Source: Paracoccus stylophorae (GTDB lineage Bacteria > Pseudomonadota > Alphaproteobacteria > Rhodobacterales > Rhodobacteraceae). Taken from it: DNA of 64,000 nucleotides. Positions within the stretch are counted from its first letter, which is position 1. Each line of letters begins with the position of its first letter. The notes beneath the pieces were generated by a model. It was not told the DNA's origin. It saw nothing but the letters and a program-made list of their open reading frames with translations, and ran no database searches. A program made the translations under genes and the position numbers. The stretch lies in assembly GCF_028553765.1 (NCBI RefSeq), contig NZ_CP067134.1, positions 1,469,001-1,533,000 of the forward strand, read 5' to 3'. This document shows, one piece after another, positions 27,886-39,241 of the stretch.

Positions 27886-30852
27886 TCATCCTTCGATATC
27901 GAGGGCTTCGTTCACCAGCGCCTCTTGTTCGGATTTGTGGCGCGAGGCGAGGCCGGTGGCGGGCGAGGCCGCGGCGTTGCGGCCGACATAGCGGGCGCGG
28001 CGATGTTTCGCGTCAAGCCGTTCCAGCACCCATTCCAGATAGGGTTCGACAAAGGTCCAGCCGCCCTGGTTGCGCGGTTCTTCCTGGCACCACACCATCT
28101 CGGCCTGGGTGAAGCGGCCCAGCTCTTCCAGCATCGCCTGGGCGGGGAACGGGTAGAACTGTTCCAGACGCAGCAGGTAGATGTCGGTGATGCCGGCCTC
28201 GTCGCGCGCCTTCAGCAGGTCGAAATAGACCTTGCCCGAACAGATCACCACGCGCCTGATCTTGTCGTCGGCGACCAGGTCGGTGTCGGAATTGCCGCGC
28301 TGCGCGTCGTCCCACAGCAGCCGGTGGAAGGTGCTGCCGGTCTGGAAGTCTTCGGCCCGGCTGACGGCCAGCGGGTGGCGCAGCAGCGATTTGGGCGTCA
28401 TCAGCACCAACGGCTTGCGGAAGCCGCGATGGATCTGGCGGCGCAGGATGTGGAAATAGTTGGCCGGCGTCGTGCAGTTGGCGACGATCCAGTTGTCTTC
28501 GGCGCACATCTGCAGGAACCGTTCCAGGCGGGCCGAGGAATGTTCCGGGCCCTGACCCTCGTAGCCGTGGGGCAGCAGCATCACCAGACCCGACATGCGC
28601 AGCCATTTCTTTTCGCCCGAGGAAATGAACTGGTCGAACATGATCTGGGCGCCGTTGGCGAAGTCGCCGAACTGCGCCTCCCACAGGGTCAGGGTGTTCG
28701 GCTCGGCCAGCGAATAGCCGTATTCGAAGCCCAAGACCGCGTATTCCGACAGCATCGAGTCGATCACCTCATAGCGGGCCTGACCCTCGGCGATGTTGTT
28801 CAGCGGGTAATAGCGATCCTCGGTCTTCTGGTCGATGATGGCGGAATGACGCTGGCTGAACGTGCCGCGGATGCTGTCCTGTCCCGACAGGCGGACGCCG
28901 TGGCCCTCGATCAGCAAGCCGCCGAAGGCCAGCGCCTCGCCGGTGGCCCAGTCGAACCCCTCGCCGGTTTCGAACATCTTCTTCTTGGCTTCCAGCAGGC
29001 GGCCCACGGTCTTGTGCAGGTTCACGCCGTCGGGAATCTGGGTCAGCGCCCGGCCGATCCGGGTCATGTCCTCAGGCGGCAGGCCGGTTTCGCCGCGGAT
29101 ATATTCCGCGCCCTCGCGTTCGAAGCCCGACCATTTGCCGTCCAGCCAGTCGGCCTTGTTCGGGCGGAAATCCTTGCCCAGCTCGAACTCTTCGTTCAGG
29201 TGGGCCTGGAAGGCGGCCTTCATGTCGTCGATCTCGCCCTCGGGCATCAGCCCGTCATTGACCAGACGTTCGGTATAAAGTTGCAGCGTCGTTTTGTGCG
29301 ACTTGATGCGGTGATACATCGCCGGGTTGGTGAACATCGGCTCGTCGCCCTCGTTGTGACCGAAGCGGCGATAGCAGAAAATGTCCAGCACCACGTCCTT
29401 GTGGAATTTCTGGCGGAACTCGGTGGCGACGCGGGCGGCATGCACCACCGCCTCGGGGTCGTCGCCGTTGACGTGGAAGATCGGCGCCTCGACCATCAGC
29501 GCGATGTCGGTCGGATAGGGCGAGGTGCGGCTGAAATGCGGCGCGGTGGTGAAGCCGATCTGGTTGTTCACCACGATATGGATGGTGCCGCCGGTGCGGT
29601 GGCCGCGGATGCCCGACAGTTGCAGACACTCGGCCACGACGCCCTGGCCGGCAAAGGCCGCGTCGCCGTGCAGCAGCACCGGCAGGACCGAGGTGCGTTC
29701 GACCATGTCGCCCAGCTGGTCGCCCTTGGCGCGGGCCTTGCCCAGCACGACCGGGTTCACGGCTTCGAGGTGGCTGGGGTTGGCGGTCAGCGACAGGTGC
29801 ACGATGTTGCCGTCGAATTCGCGGTCGGAGCTGGCGCCCAGGTGATATTTCACGTCGCCCGACCCGTCCACGTCCTCGGGCTTGAAGCTGCCGCCCTGAA
29901 ATTCGTGGAAGATCGCGCGATAGGGCTTGCCCAGCACGTTGGCCAGCACCGACAGCCGGCCGCGATGGGGCATGCCGATGGCGATGTCCTGCACGCCCAG
30001 GGCGCCGCCGCGCTTGATGATCTGTTCCATCGCCGGGATCAGCGCCTCGCCCCCGTCAAGGCCGAACCGCTTGGTGCCCATATACTTGACGTGCAGGAAC
30101 TTTTCGAACCCCTCGGCCTCGACCAGCTTGTTCAGGATCGCGCGGCGTCCGTTCTTCGTGAACTGGATCTCCTTGCCGTAACCCTCGATCCGTTCCTTCA
30201 GCCACGCGGCTTCCTCGGGGTTCGAGATATGCATGTATTGCAGCGCGAAGGTGCCGCAATAGGTGCGGTCCATCAATTCGCAGATCTGGCGGATCGTGGC
30301 GACCTCGAGGCCCAGCACGTTGTCGATGAAGATCGGCCGGTCCAGATCGTCGGGCCCGAACCCGTAGGTCGCGGGGTTCAGCTCGCCGTGATCGGGCACG
30401 TCGCGCAGGCCAAGCGGGTCCAGATCGGCGTGCAGATGGCCGCGGATGCGGAAGGCGCGGATCAGCATCAGCGCGCGGATGCTGTCCAGCACCGCCTGAC
30501 GCATCTGGCCGGTCGACATCTCGACGCCCTTGTCGCCCGCCTTGCGGGCGATCTTGCGCATCGCGGCGTCGGCCTCGGCCTTGCTGGATTGCGGCCATTC
30601 GCCGGTCAGCGCGGCCAGATTGTCGTCCGACGGCATCGGCGGCCAGTCGGCGCGCGCCCAGCTGGGACCCTCGGCCTCGCGCAGGGCATCGTCCTGGGAA
30701 TCGCCCAACGACCGGAAAAACCGGTCCCAGGCCTGATCCACCGCCTCGGGGTCCTTTGCCCATTGGCCGTGAAGCTGTTCGATCCAGGCGGCGTTATGGC
30801 CCTGAAGGAAGGACGAATCGTGGAAATCTGCGTTCTTGGGTTGCTCGGTCAT
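27886..30852 (-). CDS. sucA: 2-oxoglutarate dehydrogenase E1 component
   Basis: A 988-aa thiamine diphosphate enzyme that decarboxylates 2-oxoglutarate and passes succinyl to SucB. Visible: N-terminal [19 protein letters not shown] (the E2-binding helix), [19 protein letters not shown] with the substrate-binding His, [32 protein letters not shown] (ThDP metal region), [20 protein letters not shown] (shown in part: [11 protein letters not shown]), [20 protein letters not shown] and the closing [15 protein letters not shown]. Length is slightly above the E. coli 933 aa. sucB follows after 4 nt; a small lipoprotein gene lies 33 nt upstream. Confidence 0.97.
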   Translation of the reverse strand: MTEQPKNADFHDSSFLQGHNAAWIEQLHGQWAKDPEAVDQAWDRFFRSLGDSQDDALREAEGPSWARADWPPMPSDDNLAALTGEWPQSSKAEADAAMRKIARKAGDKGVEMSTGQMRQAVLDSIRALMLIRAFRIRGHLHADLDPLGLRDVPDHGELNPATYGFGPDDLDRPIFIDNVLGLEVATIRQICELMDRTYCGTFALQYMHISNPEEAAWLKERIEGYGKEIQFTKNGRRAILNKLVEAEGFEKFLHVKYMGTKRFGLDGGEALIPAMEQIIKRGGALGVQDIAIGMPHRGRLSVLANVLGKPYRAIFHEFQGGSFKPEDVDGSGDVKYHLGASSDREFDGNIVHLSLTANPSHLEAVNPVVLGKARAKGDQLGDMVERTSVLPVLLHGDAAFAGQGVVAECLQLSGIRGHRTGGTIHIVVNNQIGFTTAPHFSRTSPYPTDIALMVEAPIFHVNGDDPEAVVHAARVATEFRQKFHKDVVLDIFCYRRFGHNEGDEPMFTNPAMYHRIKSHKTTLQLYTERLVNDGLMPEGEIDDMKAAFQAHLNEEFELGKDFRPNKADWLDGKWSGFEREGAEYIRGETGLPPEDMTRIGRALTQIPDGVNLHKTVGRLLEAKKKMFETGEGFDWATGEALAFGGLLIEGHGVRLSGQDSIRGTFSQRHSAIIDQKTEDRYYPLNNIAEGQARYEVIDSMLSEYAVLGFEYGYSLAEPNTLTLWEAQFGDFANGAQIMFDQFISSGEKKWLRMSGLVMLLPHGYEGQGPEHSSARLERFLQMCAEDNWIVANCTTPANYFHILRRQIHRGFRKPLVLMTPKSLLRHPLAVSRAEDFQTGSTFHRLLWDDAQRGNSDTDLVADDKIRRVVICSGKVYFDLLKARDEAGITDIYLLRLEQFYPFPAQAMLEELGRFTQAEMVWCQEEPRNQGGWTFVEPYLEWVLERLDAKHRRARYVGRNAAASPATGLASRHKSEQEALVNEALDIEG

Positions 30853-30885
30853 GGGCTTATCCCCCGGTTCAGGGTCAAGATGAGG

Positions 30886-31323
30886 TCAGGCACAAATGAT
30901 GTCGATGATGGCGGCGCCGGGATCGGCGGCGGGATCGAGGCGGGGCACGCGGTCGATGCGGGCGACGGCGCGGCTTTCCAGACCGCACAGCGCGCGCGCG
31001 GCGCCCCGATCGGCATTGGCGGGCGCGCGCGCCGGGTGATAGATCACGCGCCAGCCGAAATCGCGGCGCGCGACGGTGCGGACGGATTCGGGCGGCAGGG
31101 TGCTGGCCTGATGCAGGTCGGTGGTGGCGGGGATGCCGCCGCGCAGCACCAGTTCCGATGAACGGTCGCCGCACGCGCCGAGGGTCAGCAGCGCGGCCAG
31201 CGACAGGGGCGCGGCGCCGCCGCAGCCGCGCGCCGGTCGCGCCTGGGCGCCGGGGGCCGGATCGGTCGGGGGGTGCTGCTGAGCCAATTCCTGCCTCGCG
31301 CGAAGGGGGGTTCCGCGCCCCAT
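30886..31323 (-). CDS. Predicted small lipoprotein between sucD and sucA
   Basis: I do not recognise a named family. Up to 145 residues from the ATG at 31323; a TTG at 31350 is also possible and the true start is uncertain because no clear Shine-Dalgarno is seen. The best landmark is a lipoprotein-like signal SLAALLTLGACGDRSS (lipobox LGAC). The mature part has RRDFGWRVIYHPARAP, a cysteine in ALCGLESR, and ends IIDIICA with another Cys, so one disulfide is possible. The arrangement sucD - small lipoprotein - sucA with short gaps places it inside the operon. It may act in the envelope with no link to the TCA enzymes. Confidence 0.6.
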   Translation of the reverse strand: MGRGTPLRARQELAQQHPPTDPAPGAQARPARGCGGAAPLSLAALLTLGACGDRSSELVLRGGIPATTDLHQASTLPPESVRTVARRDFGWRVIYHPARAPANADRGAARALCGLESRAVARIDRVPRLDPAADPGAAIIDIICA

Positions 31324-31354
31324 ATTCTGGCCGGGGGCGCGGGGTGTCAAATCA

Positions 31355-32239
31355 TCAGCCGTCGATCGCCTTCAGAACGGCCTCGCCCAGACCCGCCGGG
31401 CTGTCGGCCACCACGATTCCGGCCTTCTTCATCGCCTCGATCTTGGATTCCGCGTCGCCCTTGCCGCCCGAGACGATGGCGCCCGCATGGCCCATGCGCC
31501 GTCCCGGAGGCGCGGTGCGGCCGGCGATGAAGCCTGCGGTGGGTTTCCATCTGCCCTTCTTCTTCTGGTCGGCCAGAAATTCCGCCGCCTCTTCCTCGGC
31601 CGAGCCGCCGATCTCGCCGATCATGATGATCGATTCGGTCTCGTCGTCGTCCAGGAACATGCGCAGCACGTCGATATGTTCCATGCCCTTGATCGGGTCG
31701 CCGCCGATGCCCACGGCGCTGGACTGGCCCAGCCCGACATCGGTGGTCTGCTTCACCGCCTCATAGGTCAGCGTGCCCGACCGCGAGACGACGCCGACGC
31801 TGCCGCGCCGGAAGATGTTGCCGGGCATGATGCCGATCTTGCATTCGTCGGGCGTCATGATGCCGGGGCAGTTCGGCCCGATCAGGCGGCTTTTGGTGCC
31901 CTGCAGCGCGCGTTTGACGCGCATCATGTCCAGAACCGGGATGCCTTCGGTGATGCAGACGATCAGCGGGATTTCTGCGTCGATGGCCTCGAGGATCGAA
32001 TCGGCGGCGAAGGGGGGCGGGACATAGATCGCGCTGGCGGTCGCGCCGGTCTTTTCCACCGCCTCGTGGACGCTGTTGAAGACGGGCAGGTCCAGATGTT
32101 CGGTGCCGCCCTTGCCGGGCGTCACGCCGCCGACCATCTGCGTGCCGTAGGCGATCGCCTGTTCGGTGTGGAAGGTGCCCTGAGATCCGGTGATCCCCTG
32201 GCAGATGACTTTGGTGTCTTTGTTAACGAGAACGGCCAT
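31355..32239 (-). CDS. sucD: Succinate-CoA ligase (ADP-forming), alpha subunit
   Basis: A 294-aa subunit that carries the phosphohistidine of succinyl-CoA synthetase. N-terminal CoA-binding part [38 protein letters not shown], the middle [20 protein letters not shown], and the active-site loop [18 protein letters not shown] with the catalytic His near residue 250. It makes succinate and ATP from succinyl-CoA in the cytoplasm. A GC-poorer lipoprotein gene lies between it and sucC, 12 nt upstream of its start; normally sucC and sucD are directly adjacent. Confidence 0.97.
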   Translation of the reverse strand: MAVLVNKDTKVICQGITGSQGTFHTEQAIAYGTQMVGGVTPGKGGTEHLDLPVFNSVHEAVEKTGATASAIYVPPPFAADSILEAIDAEIPLIVCITEGIPVLDMMRVKRALQGTKSRLIGPNCPGIMTPDECKIGIMPGNIFRRGSVGVVSRSGTLTYEAVKQTTDVGLGQSSAVGIGGDPIKGMEHIDVLRMFLDDDETESIIMIGEIGGSAEEEAAEFLADQKKKGRWKPTAGFIAGRTAPPGRRMGHAGAIVSGGKGDAESKIEAMKKAGIVVADSPAGLGEAVLKAIDG

Positions 32240-32251
32240 TAACCCAAATCC

Positions 32252-32811
32252 TTATCTGTTTTCGGCTGCAAGCAGCATGGTGCCGCGCATGAAGCCCAAG
32301 TCTTGATCGGGGAGCACCGCAATCCGAACGGGGGTGCCCTTGAATATTCCATCCCAAGCCACGCCTGCGCGCATCGCCGTATTTTCCAGCGGAATCTGAT
32401 CCGCTTGGGTGGCTTGCAGCCAAGGCTGGGCCAGTTGCACACCTTGATCCGCCGTCATGTTCTTGAAAGAGACGCCGCAACCTGTGTGGCGCGAGGCTGG
32501 TGTCGTCGCGAAGGCAATGAGGTGCCGATTATCCTTGCTAAGGATACGATAGCCCGAAGCCATTCCTTCAAACCTGTAGCCTTTCTCTTTCAGACCATCC
32601 TGAAAAGCCTTGCTGTCAGGCATCGTGGCTTGGCAAAGCCGGACCACCTCGGACGCGCTTGTCATCAGCGACATGCTCTCATCCGCCTGTCCAGATAACG
32701 CCGAAGTTGTATTCGCGGTGGGACTGGAGACGGATGCAGACTGCGACGGAGTGCTATCGCACGCGGCCAACAAGACGGCGCAGGTCGATGCAGTAAATAT
32801 GACGGACAGCT

Positions 32812-32815
<4 letters not shown>
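32252..32815 (-). CDS. Predicted lipoprotein inserted between sucC and sucD
   Basis: Unrecognised family. A 187-aa protein starting at GTG 32815, which overlaps the sucC stop as GTGA. It has a lipoprotein signal [20 protein letters not shown] (lipobox LAAC), a Ser/Thr/Ala-rich linker to about residue 50, then a folded domain with [52 protein letters not shown], and [14 protein letters not shown]. Three cysteines follow the lipobox. It is visibly less GC-rich than sucC and sucD (about 55% in lines I counted by eye) and codon use differs, suggesting later insertion. The overlap means it is translationally coupled to sucC. Confidence 0.8.
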
Positions 32816-34005
<1,190 letters not shown>

Positions 34006-34116
34006 CGCGACCCCCTTGTTCGGTTCGACAGATCTGGCCGTGTCTTGGCACACTCCGCCATGGTGGAGAAACGTTTTCCCGGTAAAATCGTCAAAACAGG
34101 CGCGAACTCGCGCAAT

Positions 34117-34145
34117 GTGATCACAGTCTGAAAATCCGTGATCAC
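34117..34145 (-). promoter_or_regulatory. Twin GTGATCAC palindromes upstream of sucC (candidate operator)
   Basis: Two perfect 8-bp palindromes GTGATCAC at 34117-34124 and 34138-34145, 21 bp apart start to start, i.e. about two helical turns. They lie 111 nt upstream of the sucC start codon. Read in the direction of sucC, the far box is followed by GG and the near one by A, and the spacer contains CAG. The same pair, with the same spacing, order and flanks, occurs upstream of sdhC at 38259-38287. A TTGACG hexamer (minus strand, about 34092) lies downstream of the boxes and may be a -35 element. No regulator can be named. Confidence 0.65.
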
Positions 34146-34209
34146 GAACCGCGCGGCCCGGGTGCGGGCCGCTTGATTCGCCCGACGGGCGCGGCGCGGC
34201 AACGCAAAC

Positions 34210-34232
34210 GGCGCGCCGGAATCCGGCGCGCC
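34210..34232 (-). terminator. Hairpin between mdh and sucC
   Basis: A perfect 10-bp stem GGCGCGCCGG (34210-34219) / CCGGCGCGCC (34223-34232) with an AAT loop, 27 nt past the mdh stop codon. On the minus strand GTTTGCGTT follows, a weak T-rich tail. It would end or attenuate the mdh transcript before the sucC operator. Confidence 0.65.
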
Positions 34233-34258
34233 TGGCGGTGTTTCGGGCCGAAGACCGA

Positions 34259-35431
<1,173 letters not shown>

Positions 35432-35433
35432 TC

Positions 35434-36282
35434 ATGGCCCGCCCATATCGGTCCGTCCTTTACATTCCCGCCGCCAATGAACGCGCCATGGAGAAGGCGC
35501 GGACGCTGCAAGCCGATGCGATCATCTTCGATCTCGAGGATGCCGTCGCCCCGTCCGAAAAGGCCACGGCGCGCGACGCGCTGGCCCGCGCGCTGAAATC
35601 CGATTACGGCCCGCGCGCCCGGATCGTGCGCATCAACGCGCTGGACAGCGACTGGGGACGCCAGGATGCGGCGGCCTGCGCGGGATTCGCCGGGCAGGTC
35701 GATGCGGTCCTGGTGCCCAAGGTGGACGGCGCCGCCGGGCTGGACCGGATCGCGGCGCTGCTGCCCGACACGCCCTTGTGGGCGATGATGGAGACGCCGC
35801 AGGCCATGCTGAACGCGGCCGAGATTGCCGCCCATCCGCGGCTGGCCGGGATGGTGATGGGCACCAACGATCTGGCCAAGGAACTGAACAGCCGCTTTCG
35901 CGCCGACCGGCTGCCGATGCAGGCGGGGCTGGGCCTGTGCCTGCTGGCCGCGCGCGCGCATGGCAAGGTGATCGTGGACGGCGTCTTCAACGCGTTCCGC
36001 GACGAGCACGGGCTGCGGGCGGAATGCGAACAGGGCCGCGACATGGGGTTCGACGGCAAGACGCTGATCCATCCCGCGCAGCTGGCCACGGCAAACGAGG
36101 TCTTTGCCCCGACCGACGCCGAAATCGAGATGGCGCGCCGCCAGATCGAGGCGTTCGAACAGGCCGCCGCCGAAGGCAAGGGCGTGGCCGTGGTGGATGG
36201 CCGGATCGTCGAGAACCTGCATGTCGCCACCGCGCGCGCCACGCTGGACCGCGCGCAGGCGATTGCGGCCATGGCGGGATAA
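35434..36282 (+). CDS. mcl2: CitE-like lyase family protein, probable (3S)-malyl-CoA thioesterase
   Basis: A 282-aa HpcH/HpaI-CitE family protein. Motifs: YRSVLYIPAANERAMEKA, ADAIIFDLEDAVAPSEK, VRINALDSDWG, VLVPKVDG, MMETPQAMLNA (metal-binding Glu), GTNDLAKEL, and FDGKTLIHPAQL. In Rhodobacter sphaeroides the gene at this position, near mdh and sdh, encodes Mcl2, which hydrolyses (3S)-malyl-CoA to malate and CoA in the ethylmalonyl-CoA pathway; family plus context suggest the same here. A malyl-CoA lyase or citrate lyase beta-like role cannot be excluded by sequence alone. GGAGG lies 5 nt before ATG 35434; no upstream extension is needed. Confidence 0.82.
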   Translation: MARPYRSVLYIPAANERAMEKARTLQADAIIFDLEDAVAPSEKATARDALARALKSDYGPRARIVRINALDSDWGRQDAAACAGFAGQVDAVLVPKVDGAAGLDRIAALLPDTPLWAMMETPQAMLNAAEIAAHPRLAGMVMGTNDLAKELNSRFRADRLPMQAGLGLCLLAARAHGKVIVDGVFNAFRDEHGLRAECEQGRDMGFDGKTLIHPAQLATANEVFAPTDAEIEMARRQIEAFEQAAAEGKGVAVVDGRIVENLHVATARATLDRAQAIAAMAG

Positions 36283-36339
36283 GGGCAGGGTGGGGCCGGT
36301 CGGCCCGACAGCCCCTCACCCCGATCGAAAGGAAGTCCG

Positions 36340-36885
36340 ATGCTGATCCTGATCCTTGGCGTTGCCCTGTGGTGGGCGCCGCATCTGTGGAAACGCGCCG
36401 CACCCGCGCAGCGCGCGCAATTCGGCGACAAGGGCAAGGGGCTGGTCACCGGTGCCCTGATCCTGTCGGTCCTGCTGATGATCTGGGGCTACAGGATCGC
36501 CGATGGACCGGTCTGGTGGGGGCCGTCGCCGGCGCTGGTCGGCATCAACAACCTGCTGATCCTGATCGCGTTCTATCTGTTCGCCGCCAGCGGCATGAAG
36601 ACGCGCGTGACCGCGTGGACGCGGCATCCGCAGCTGATCGGGTTTTCGCTGTGGGCGTTCGCGCATCTGCTGGTCAACGGCGATCTGCCGTCGCTGGTGC
36701 TGTTCGGCGGGCTGCTGGTCTGGGCGCTGGTCGAGATGGCGGTGATCAACCGTACGCCATGGACGCCGCCCGCAGGCCCGTTCCCGGTGCGCAAGGAGAT
36801 CATGGCCGCCGCCGGCGCGATCATCGTGACGCTGATCGTGGGTGTGATCCACGGCTGGCTGGGCCCGTGGCCGTTCGGGGGCTGA
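36340..36885 (+). CDS. NnrU-family membrane protein
   Basis: A 181-aa membrane protein with about five hydrophobic segments, beginning MLILILGVALWWAPHLWKR. NnrU hallmarks include HPQLIGFSLWAFAHLLVNGD and the conserved His-rich start (WWAPHLWKR). NnrU was first found next to denitrification genes, but members also occur in other settings, and the closest relatives (ethylbenzene or phospholipid N-methyltransferase-like folds) suggest an enzymatic membrane role. Function unknown. GGAAG precedes the ATG. It lies 57 nt after mcl2 and 1 nt before the next gene, so the unit mcl2-nnrU-DUF1737-mch is likely one operon. Confidence 0.85.
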   Translation: MLILILGVALWWAPHLWKRAAPAQRAQFGDKGKGLVTGALILSVLLMIWGYRIADGPVWWGPSPALVGINNLLILIAFYLFAASGMKTRVTAWTRHPQLIGFSLWAFAHLLVNGDLPSLVLFGGLLVWALVEMAVINRTPWTPPAGPFPVRKEIMAAAGAIIVTLIVGVIHGWLGPWPFGG

Positions 36886-36886
36886 C

Positions 36887-37093
36887 ATGACCACGATCTA
36901 TCGCTGCATCACCGACGACGACACCTCGAGCTTCTGCCACCGGGTCAGCGAGGCGCTGTCGCGCGGATGGAGGCTGCATGGCAGCCCCTCGATGGCCTTC
37001 GATCCGGTCAAGGGCGTGATGCGGATGGCGCAGGCCGTCACCAAGGACATTCAGGCCGAATACCATCCCGACATGAAACTGGGCCAGCAATAG
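36887..37093 (+). CDS. DUF1737 small protein
   Basis: A 68-aa soluble protein: MTTIYRCITDDDTSSFCHRV, then EALSRGWRLHGSPSMAFD and a C-terminal part on VMRMAQAVTKDIQAEY. The pattern (strand, helix, GW-LHG-P, strand) is that of DUF1737 proteins, about 65 residues, of unknown function. The start follows the nnrU stop by 1 nt, and mch starts 9 nt after its end, so it is a middle gene in the operon. In Rhodobacter sphaeroides a similar gene also precedes mch. Confidence 0.85.
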   Translation: MTTIYRCITDDDTSSFCHRVSEALSRGWRLHGSPSMAFDPVKGVMRMAQAVTKDIQAEYHPDMKLGQQ

Positions 37094-37102
37094 GGGGCCG
37101 CC

Positions 37103-38137
37103 ATGACCAAGACCAATCCCGGCCGCTTCTTCGAGGATTACAGCATCGGCCAGGTGATCCGCCACGCCGTGCCCCGGACGGTCGCGGAAGGCGAACGGGC
37201 GCTGTATCACGCGCTGTATCCGGCGCGGCACGCGCTGTATTCCAGCGACGATTTCGCGGGCCGCTGCGGGCTGGAGGGCAGCCCGATGGACGACCTGATC
37301 GCGTTTCATGTCGTCTTCGGCAAGACGGTGCCCGATATCAGCCTGAACGCGGTCGCGAATCTGGGCTATGCCGAGGGGCGGTGGCTGCGTCCGGTCTGGC
37401 CGGGCGACACGCTGCGGTCGGAATCCGAGGTGATCGGGCTGAAGCAGAACAGCAACGGCAGATCGGGCGTGGTCTGGGTGCGCACGCGCGGGCTGAACCA
37501 GATGGATCAGACGGTGCTGGACTATGTCCGTTGGGTGATGGTGCGCAAGCGCGACGCGGACGCCCCGGCGCCCGAAACCGTGGTGCCGGAACTGGCCTCG
37601 GCGGTGGACCCCGCGGATCTGGTGGTGCCGGAGGGGATGAACTTTGAGTCCTATGACTTTGATCTTGCGGGCGAGAAACATCGTTGGGGCGATTATCGGA
37701 CCGGCGAGCGGATCGACCATGTGGACGGCATCACCATCGAAGAGGCCGAACACATGCTGGCCACGCGATTGTGGCAGAACACCGCCAAGGTACATTTCGA
37801 CGCCACCAACCGCGAGGATGGCAGGCGGCTGATCTATGGCGGTCATGTCATCAGCATGGCGCGCGCGCTGTCCTTCAACGGGCTGGCCAATGCGCAGATG
37901 ATCGTGGCGCTGAACGGCGGGGCGCACGCCAATCCGTGCTTTGCCGGCGACACGGTGCGCGCCTGGTCCGAGGTGCTGGACAAGGCGGAAACCGGCGCTC
38001 CGGGCGTCGGCGCGCTGCGCCTGCGGCTGGTCGCGACCAAGGGCGACAGCGGCGCATTTCCGCTGCGCGGCGAGGATGGCAAATACCTGCCCGAGGTTCT
38101 TCTGGATCTGGATTACTGGGCGCTGATGCCGCTGTAG
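37103..38137 (+). CDS. mch: Mesaconyl-CoA hydratase (beta-methylmalyl-CoA dehydratase)
   Basis: A 344-aa protein with two MaoC-like hotdog domains. It begins KTNPGRFFEDYSIGQVIRHA; the first domain has a YSSDDFAGRCGLEGSPMDDL region, and WLRPVWPGDTLRSESEVIGL; the second has NTAKVHFDATNREDGRRLIYGGHVISMARAL (in part: KVHFDATNRE, GGHVISMARAL) with the catalytic Asp/His pair expected there. In the ethylmalonyl-CoA pathway Mch converts mesaconyl-C1-CoA to beta-methylmalyl-CoA, which is then split to glyoxylate and propionyl-CoA. The position between mcl2 and sdh matches Rhodobacter sphaeroides. Full length. Confidence 0.9.
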   Translation: MTKTNPGRFFEDYSIGQVIRHAVPRTVAEGERALYHALYPARHALYSSDDFAGRCGLEGSPMDDLIAFHVVFGKTVPDISLNAVANLGYAEGRWLRPVWPGDTLRSESEVIGLKQNSNGRSGVVWVRTRGLNQMDQTVLDYVRWVMVRKRDADAPAPETVVPELASAVDPADLVVPEGMNFESYDFDLAGEKHRWGDYRTGERIDHVDGITIEEAEHMLATRLWQNTAKVHFDATNREDGRRLIYGGHVISMARALSFNGLANAQMIVALNGGAHANPCFAGDTVRAWSEVLDKAETGAPGVGALRLRLVATKGDSGAFPLRGEDGKYLPEVLLDLDYWALMPL

Positions 38138-38258
38138 GCGGGCCGGCGGCTGCGGTCGCGAATCGGGACCGCCACGGCGGGCGGGGTGGATCGTGGCGGA
38201 ACCGCAAATGGCGCATGGGTTGGGCCGGTTCGCGGACCGTCGCAACCCCGCGGCGGAT

Positions 38259-38287
38259 GTGATCACGGCTGGCAGTCGCGTGATCAC
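38259..38287 (+). promoter_or_regulatory. Twin GTGATCAC palindromes upstream of sdhC (candidate operator)
   Basis: GTGATCAC at 38259-38266 and again at 38280-38287, 21 bp apart, in a 303-nt gene-free leader (38138-38440). The near box is 153 nt before the sdhC start. In the direction of transcription the first box is followed by GG and the second by A, and the spacer contains CAG, the same flanks as in the pair upstream of sucC (34117-34145 on the other strand). The rest of the leader has no gene; I see no convincing -10 box, and no riboswitch-like fold that I can name. Confidence 0.65.
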
Positions 38288-38440
38288 AAAAGGCGAAATC
38301 CGGCTGTTTTGCATCTGGGGACTGGTAACTGCCGGTGACAGGTGGCACAAAAGCCGCCAGAAGATGCGCCAATCGCCAGCCCGCGAGGCCAGCCCAACAG
38401 CCTCCGGGTCGCGTCAGAACCGACAAAGGAGGGCCGCATT

Positions 38441-38833
38441 ATGGCCGATGTGAACCGGGGTGACCGGCCGCTTTCCCCCCATCTTCAGGCCTACAGGCTG
38501 CCGATCCCGGCCATAGCCTCGATCATGACGCGGATCACCGGTCATGCGCTGGTCGTGGGCATCCTGCTGATCGTGTGGTGGCTGATCGCCGCCGTCACCG
38601 GCCCGCGCGCCTTTGCCGCCGCCGATTGGGTGGTGCGGTCCTGGCTGGGCTTTCTGATCCTGACGGGATCGGCCTGGGCGCTGTGGTTCCACACGCTTTC
38701 GGGCATCCGGCACCTGTTCTACGATGCCGGCTACGGGCTTGAGATCGACGAGGCGAAAACCGGCTCGTGGGTGATCATCATCGGGTCGGTCGTGCTGACG
38801 CTGCTGACCCTGATCCTGTTCTTCATCGGCTGA
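38441..38833 (+). CDS. sdhC: Succinate dehydrogenase cytochrome b556 subunit
   Basis: A 130-aa membrane anchor of complex II. Motifs: RPLSPHLQAYRLPIPAIASIMTRITGH (parts: RPLSPHLQAYRLP and IMTRITGH) and WFHTLSGIRHLFYDAGYG, which holds the haem b ligand His in the second membrane helix. Three transmembrane segments. It binds ubiquinone with SdhD. ATG 38441 has a strong AAGGAGGG 8 nt upstream; the longer open frame to 38342 lies in the leader. It opens the operon sdhC-sdhD-sdhA-(three genes)-sdhB. Confidence 0.95.
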   Translation: MADVNRGDRPLSPHLQAYRLPIPAIASIMTRITGHALVVGILLIVWWLIAAVTGPRAFAAADWVVRSWLGFLILTGSAWALWFHTLSGIRHLFYDAGYGLEIDEAKTGSWVIIIGSVVLTLLTLILFFIG

Positions 38834-38847
38834 GGCGAGTGACCGAC

Positions 38848-39234
38848 ATGCGCTTTATCACCCCCCGTAAAGCCGCCGCAGGTCTGGGCAGCGCCCACAG
38901 CGGCACGATGCATCACTGGGCCATGACCGTCACCGCCTGCGCGCTGATCCTGCTGACGCCGGCGTTCCTGCTGGTCGTCGGCAGCGCCATCGGCCTGCCG
39001 CGCGAGGCGGTCGTGGTCTATTTCGGCCGCCCCTATCCGGGCATCGTCACCGCGCTGTTCGTGATCGTGGGCATGGTCCATTTCATCAAGGGCACGCGGA
39101 TCATGATCGACGACTATTTCCGCGGCACGGCGCGCAAGGGCGCGATCATCATTTCGGTCATCTTCGGCTGGGCCGTGATCGCGGTCGCGGTCTTCGCGCT
39201 GGCGAAGATGGCCTTCATCACCATCGCGATCTGA
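38848..39234 (+). CDS. sdhD: Succinate dehydrogenase hydrophobic membrane anchor
   Basis: A 128-aa subunit with three membrane helices. It begins [20 protein letters not shown], a signature of alphaproteobacterial SdhD (HSGTxHHWxxxxT), and includes [19 protein letters not shown], the quinone-side helix. It anchors SdhAB and shares the haem with SdhC. ATG 38848 lies 14 nt after the sdhC stop with GAGG before it; a GTG at 38839 is an alternative start. sdhA follows after 7 nt. Confidence 0.93.
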   Translation: MRFITPRKAAAGLGSAHSGTMHHWAMTVTACALILLTPAFLLVVGSAIGLPREAVVVYFGRPYPGIVTALFVIVGMVHFIKGTRIMIDDYFRGTARKGAIIISVIFGWAVIAVAVFALAKMAFITIAI

Positions 39235-39241
39235 GGGAAAC

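Noticed and set aside
27406..31161. 1251-codon plus-strand open frame opposite sucA and part of sucB
   Set aside because: Shadow of the minus-strand genes caused by GC-rich third positions; the sequence is His/Gln/Arg/Ala-rich without domains, and sucA/sucB are certain.
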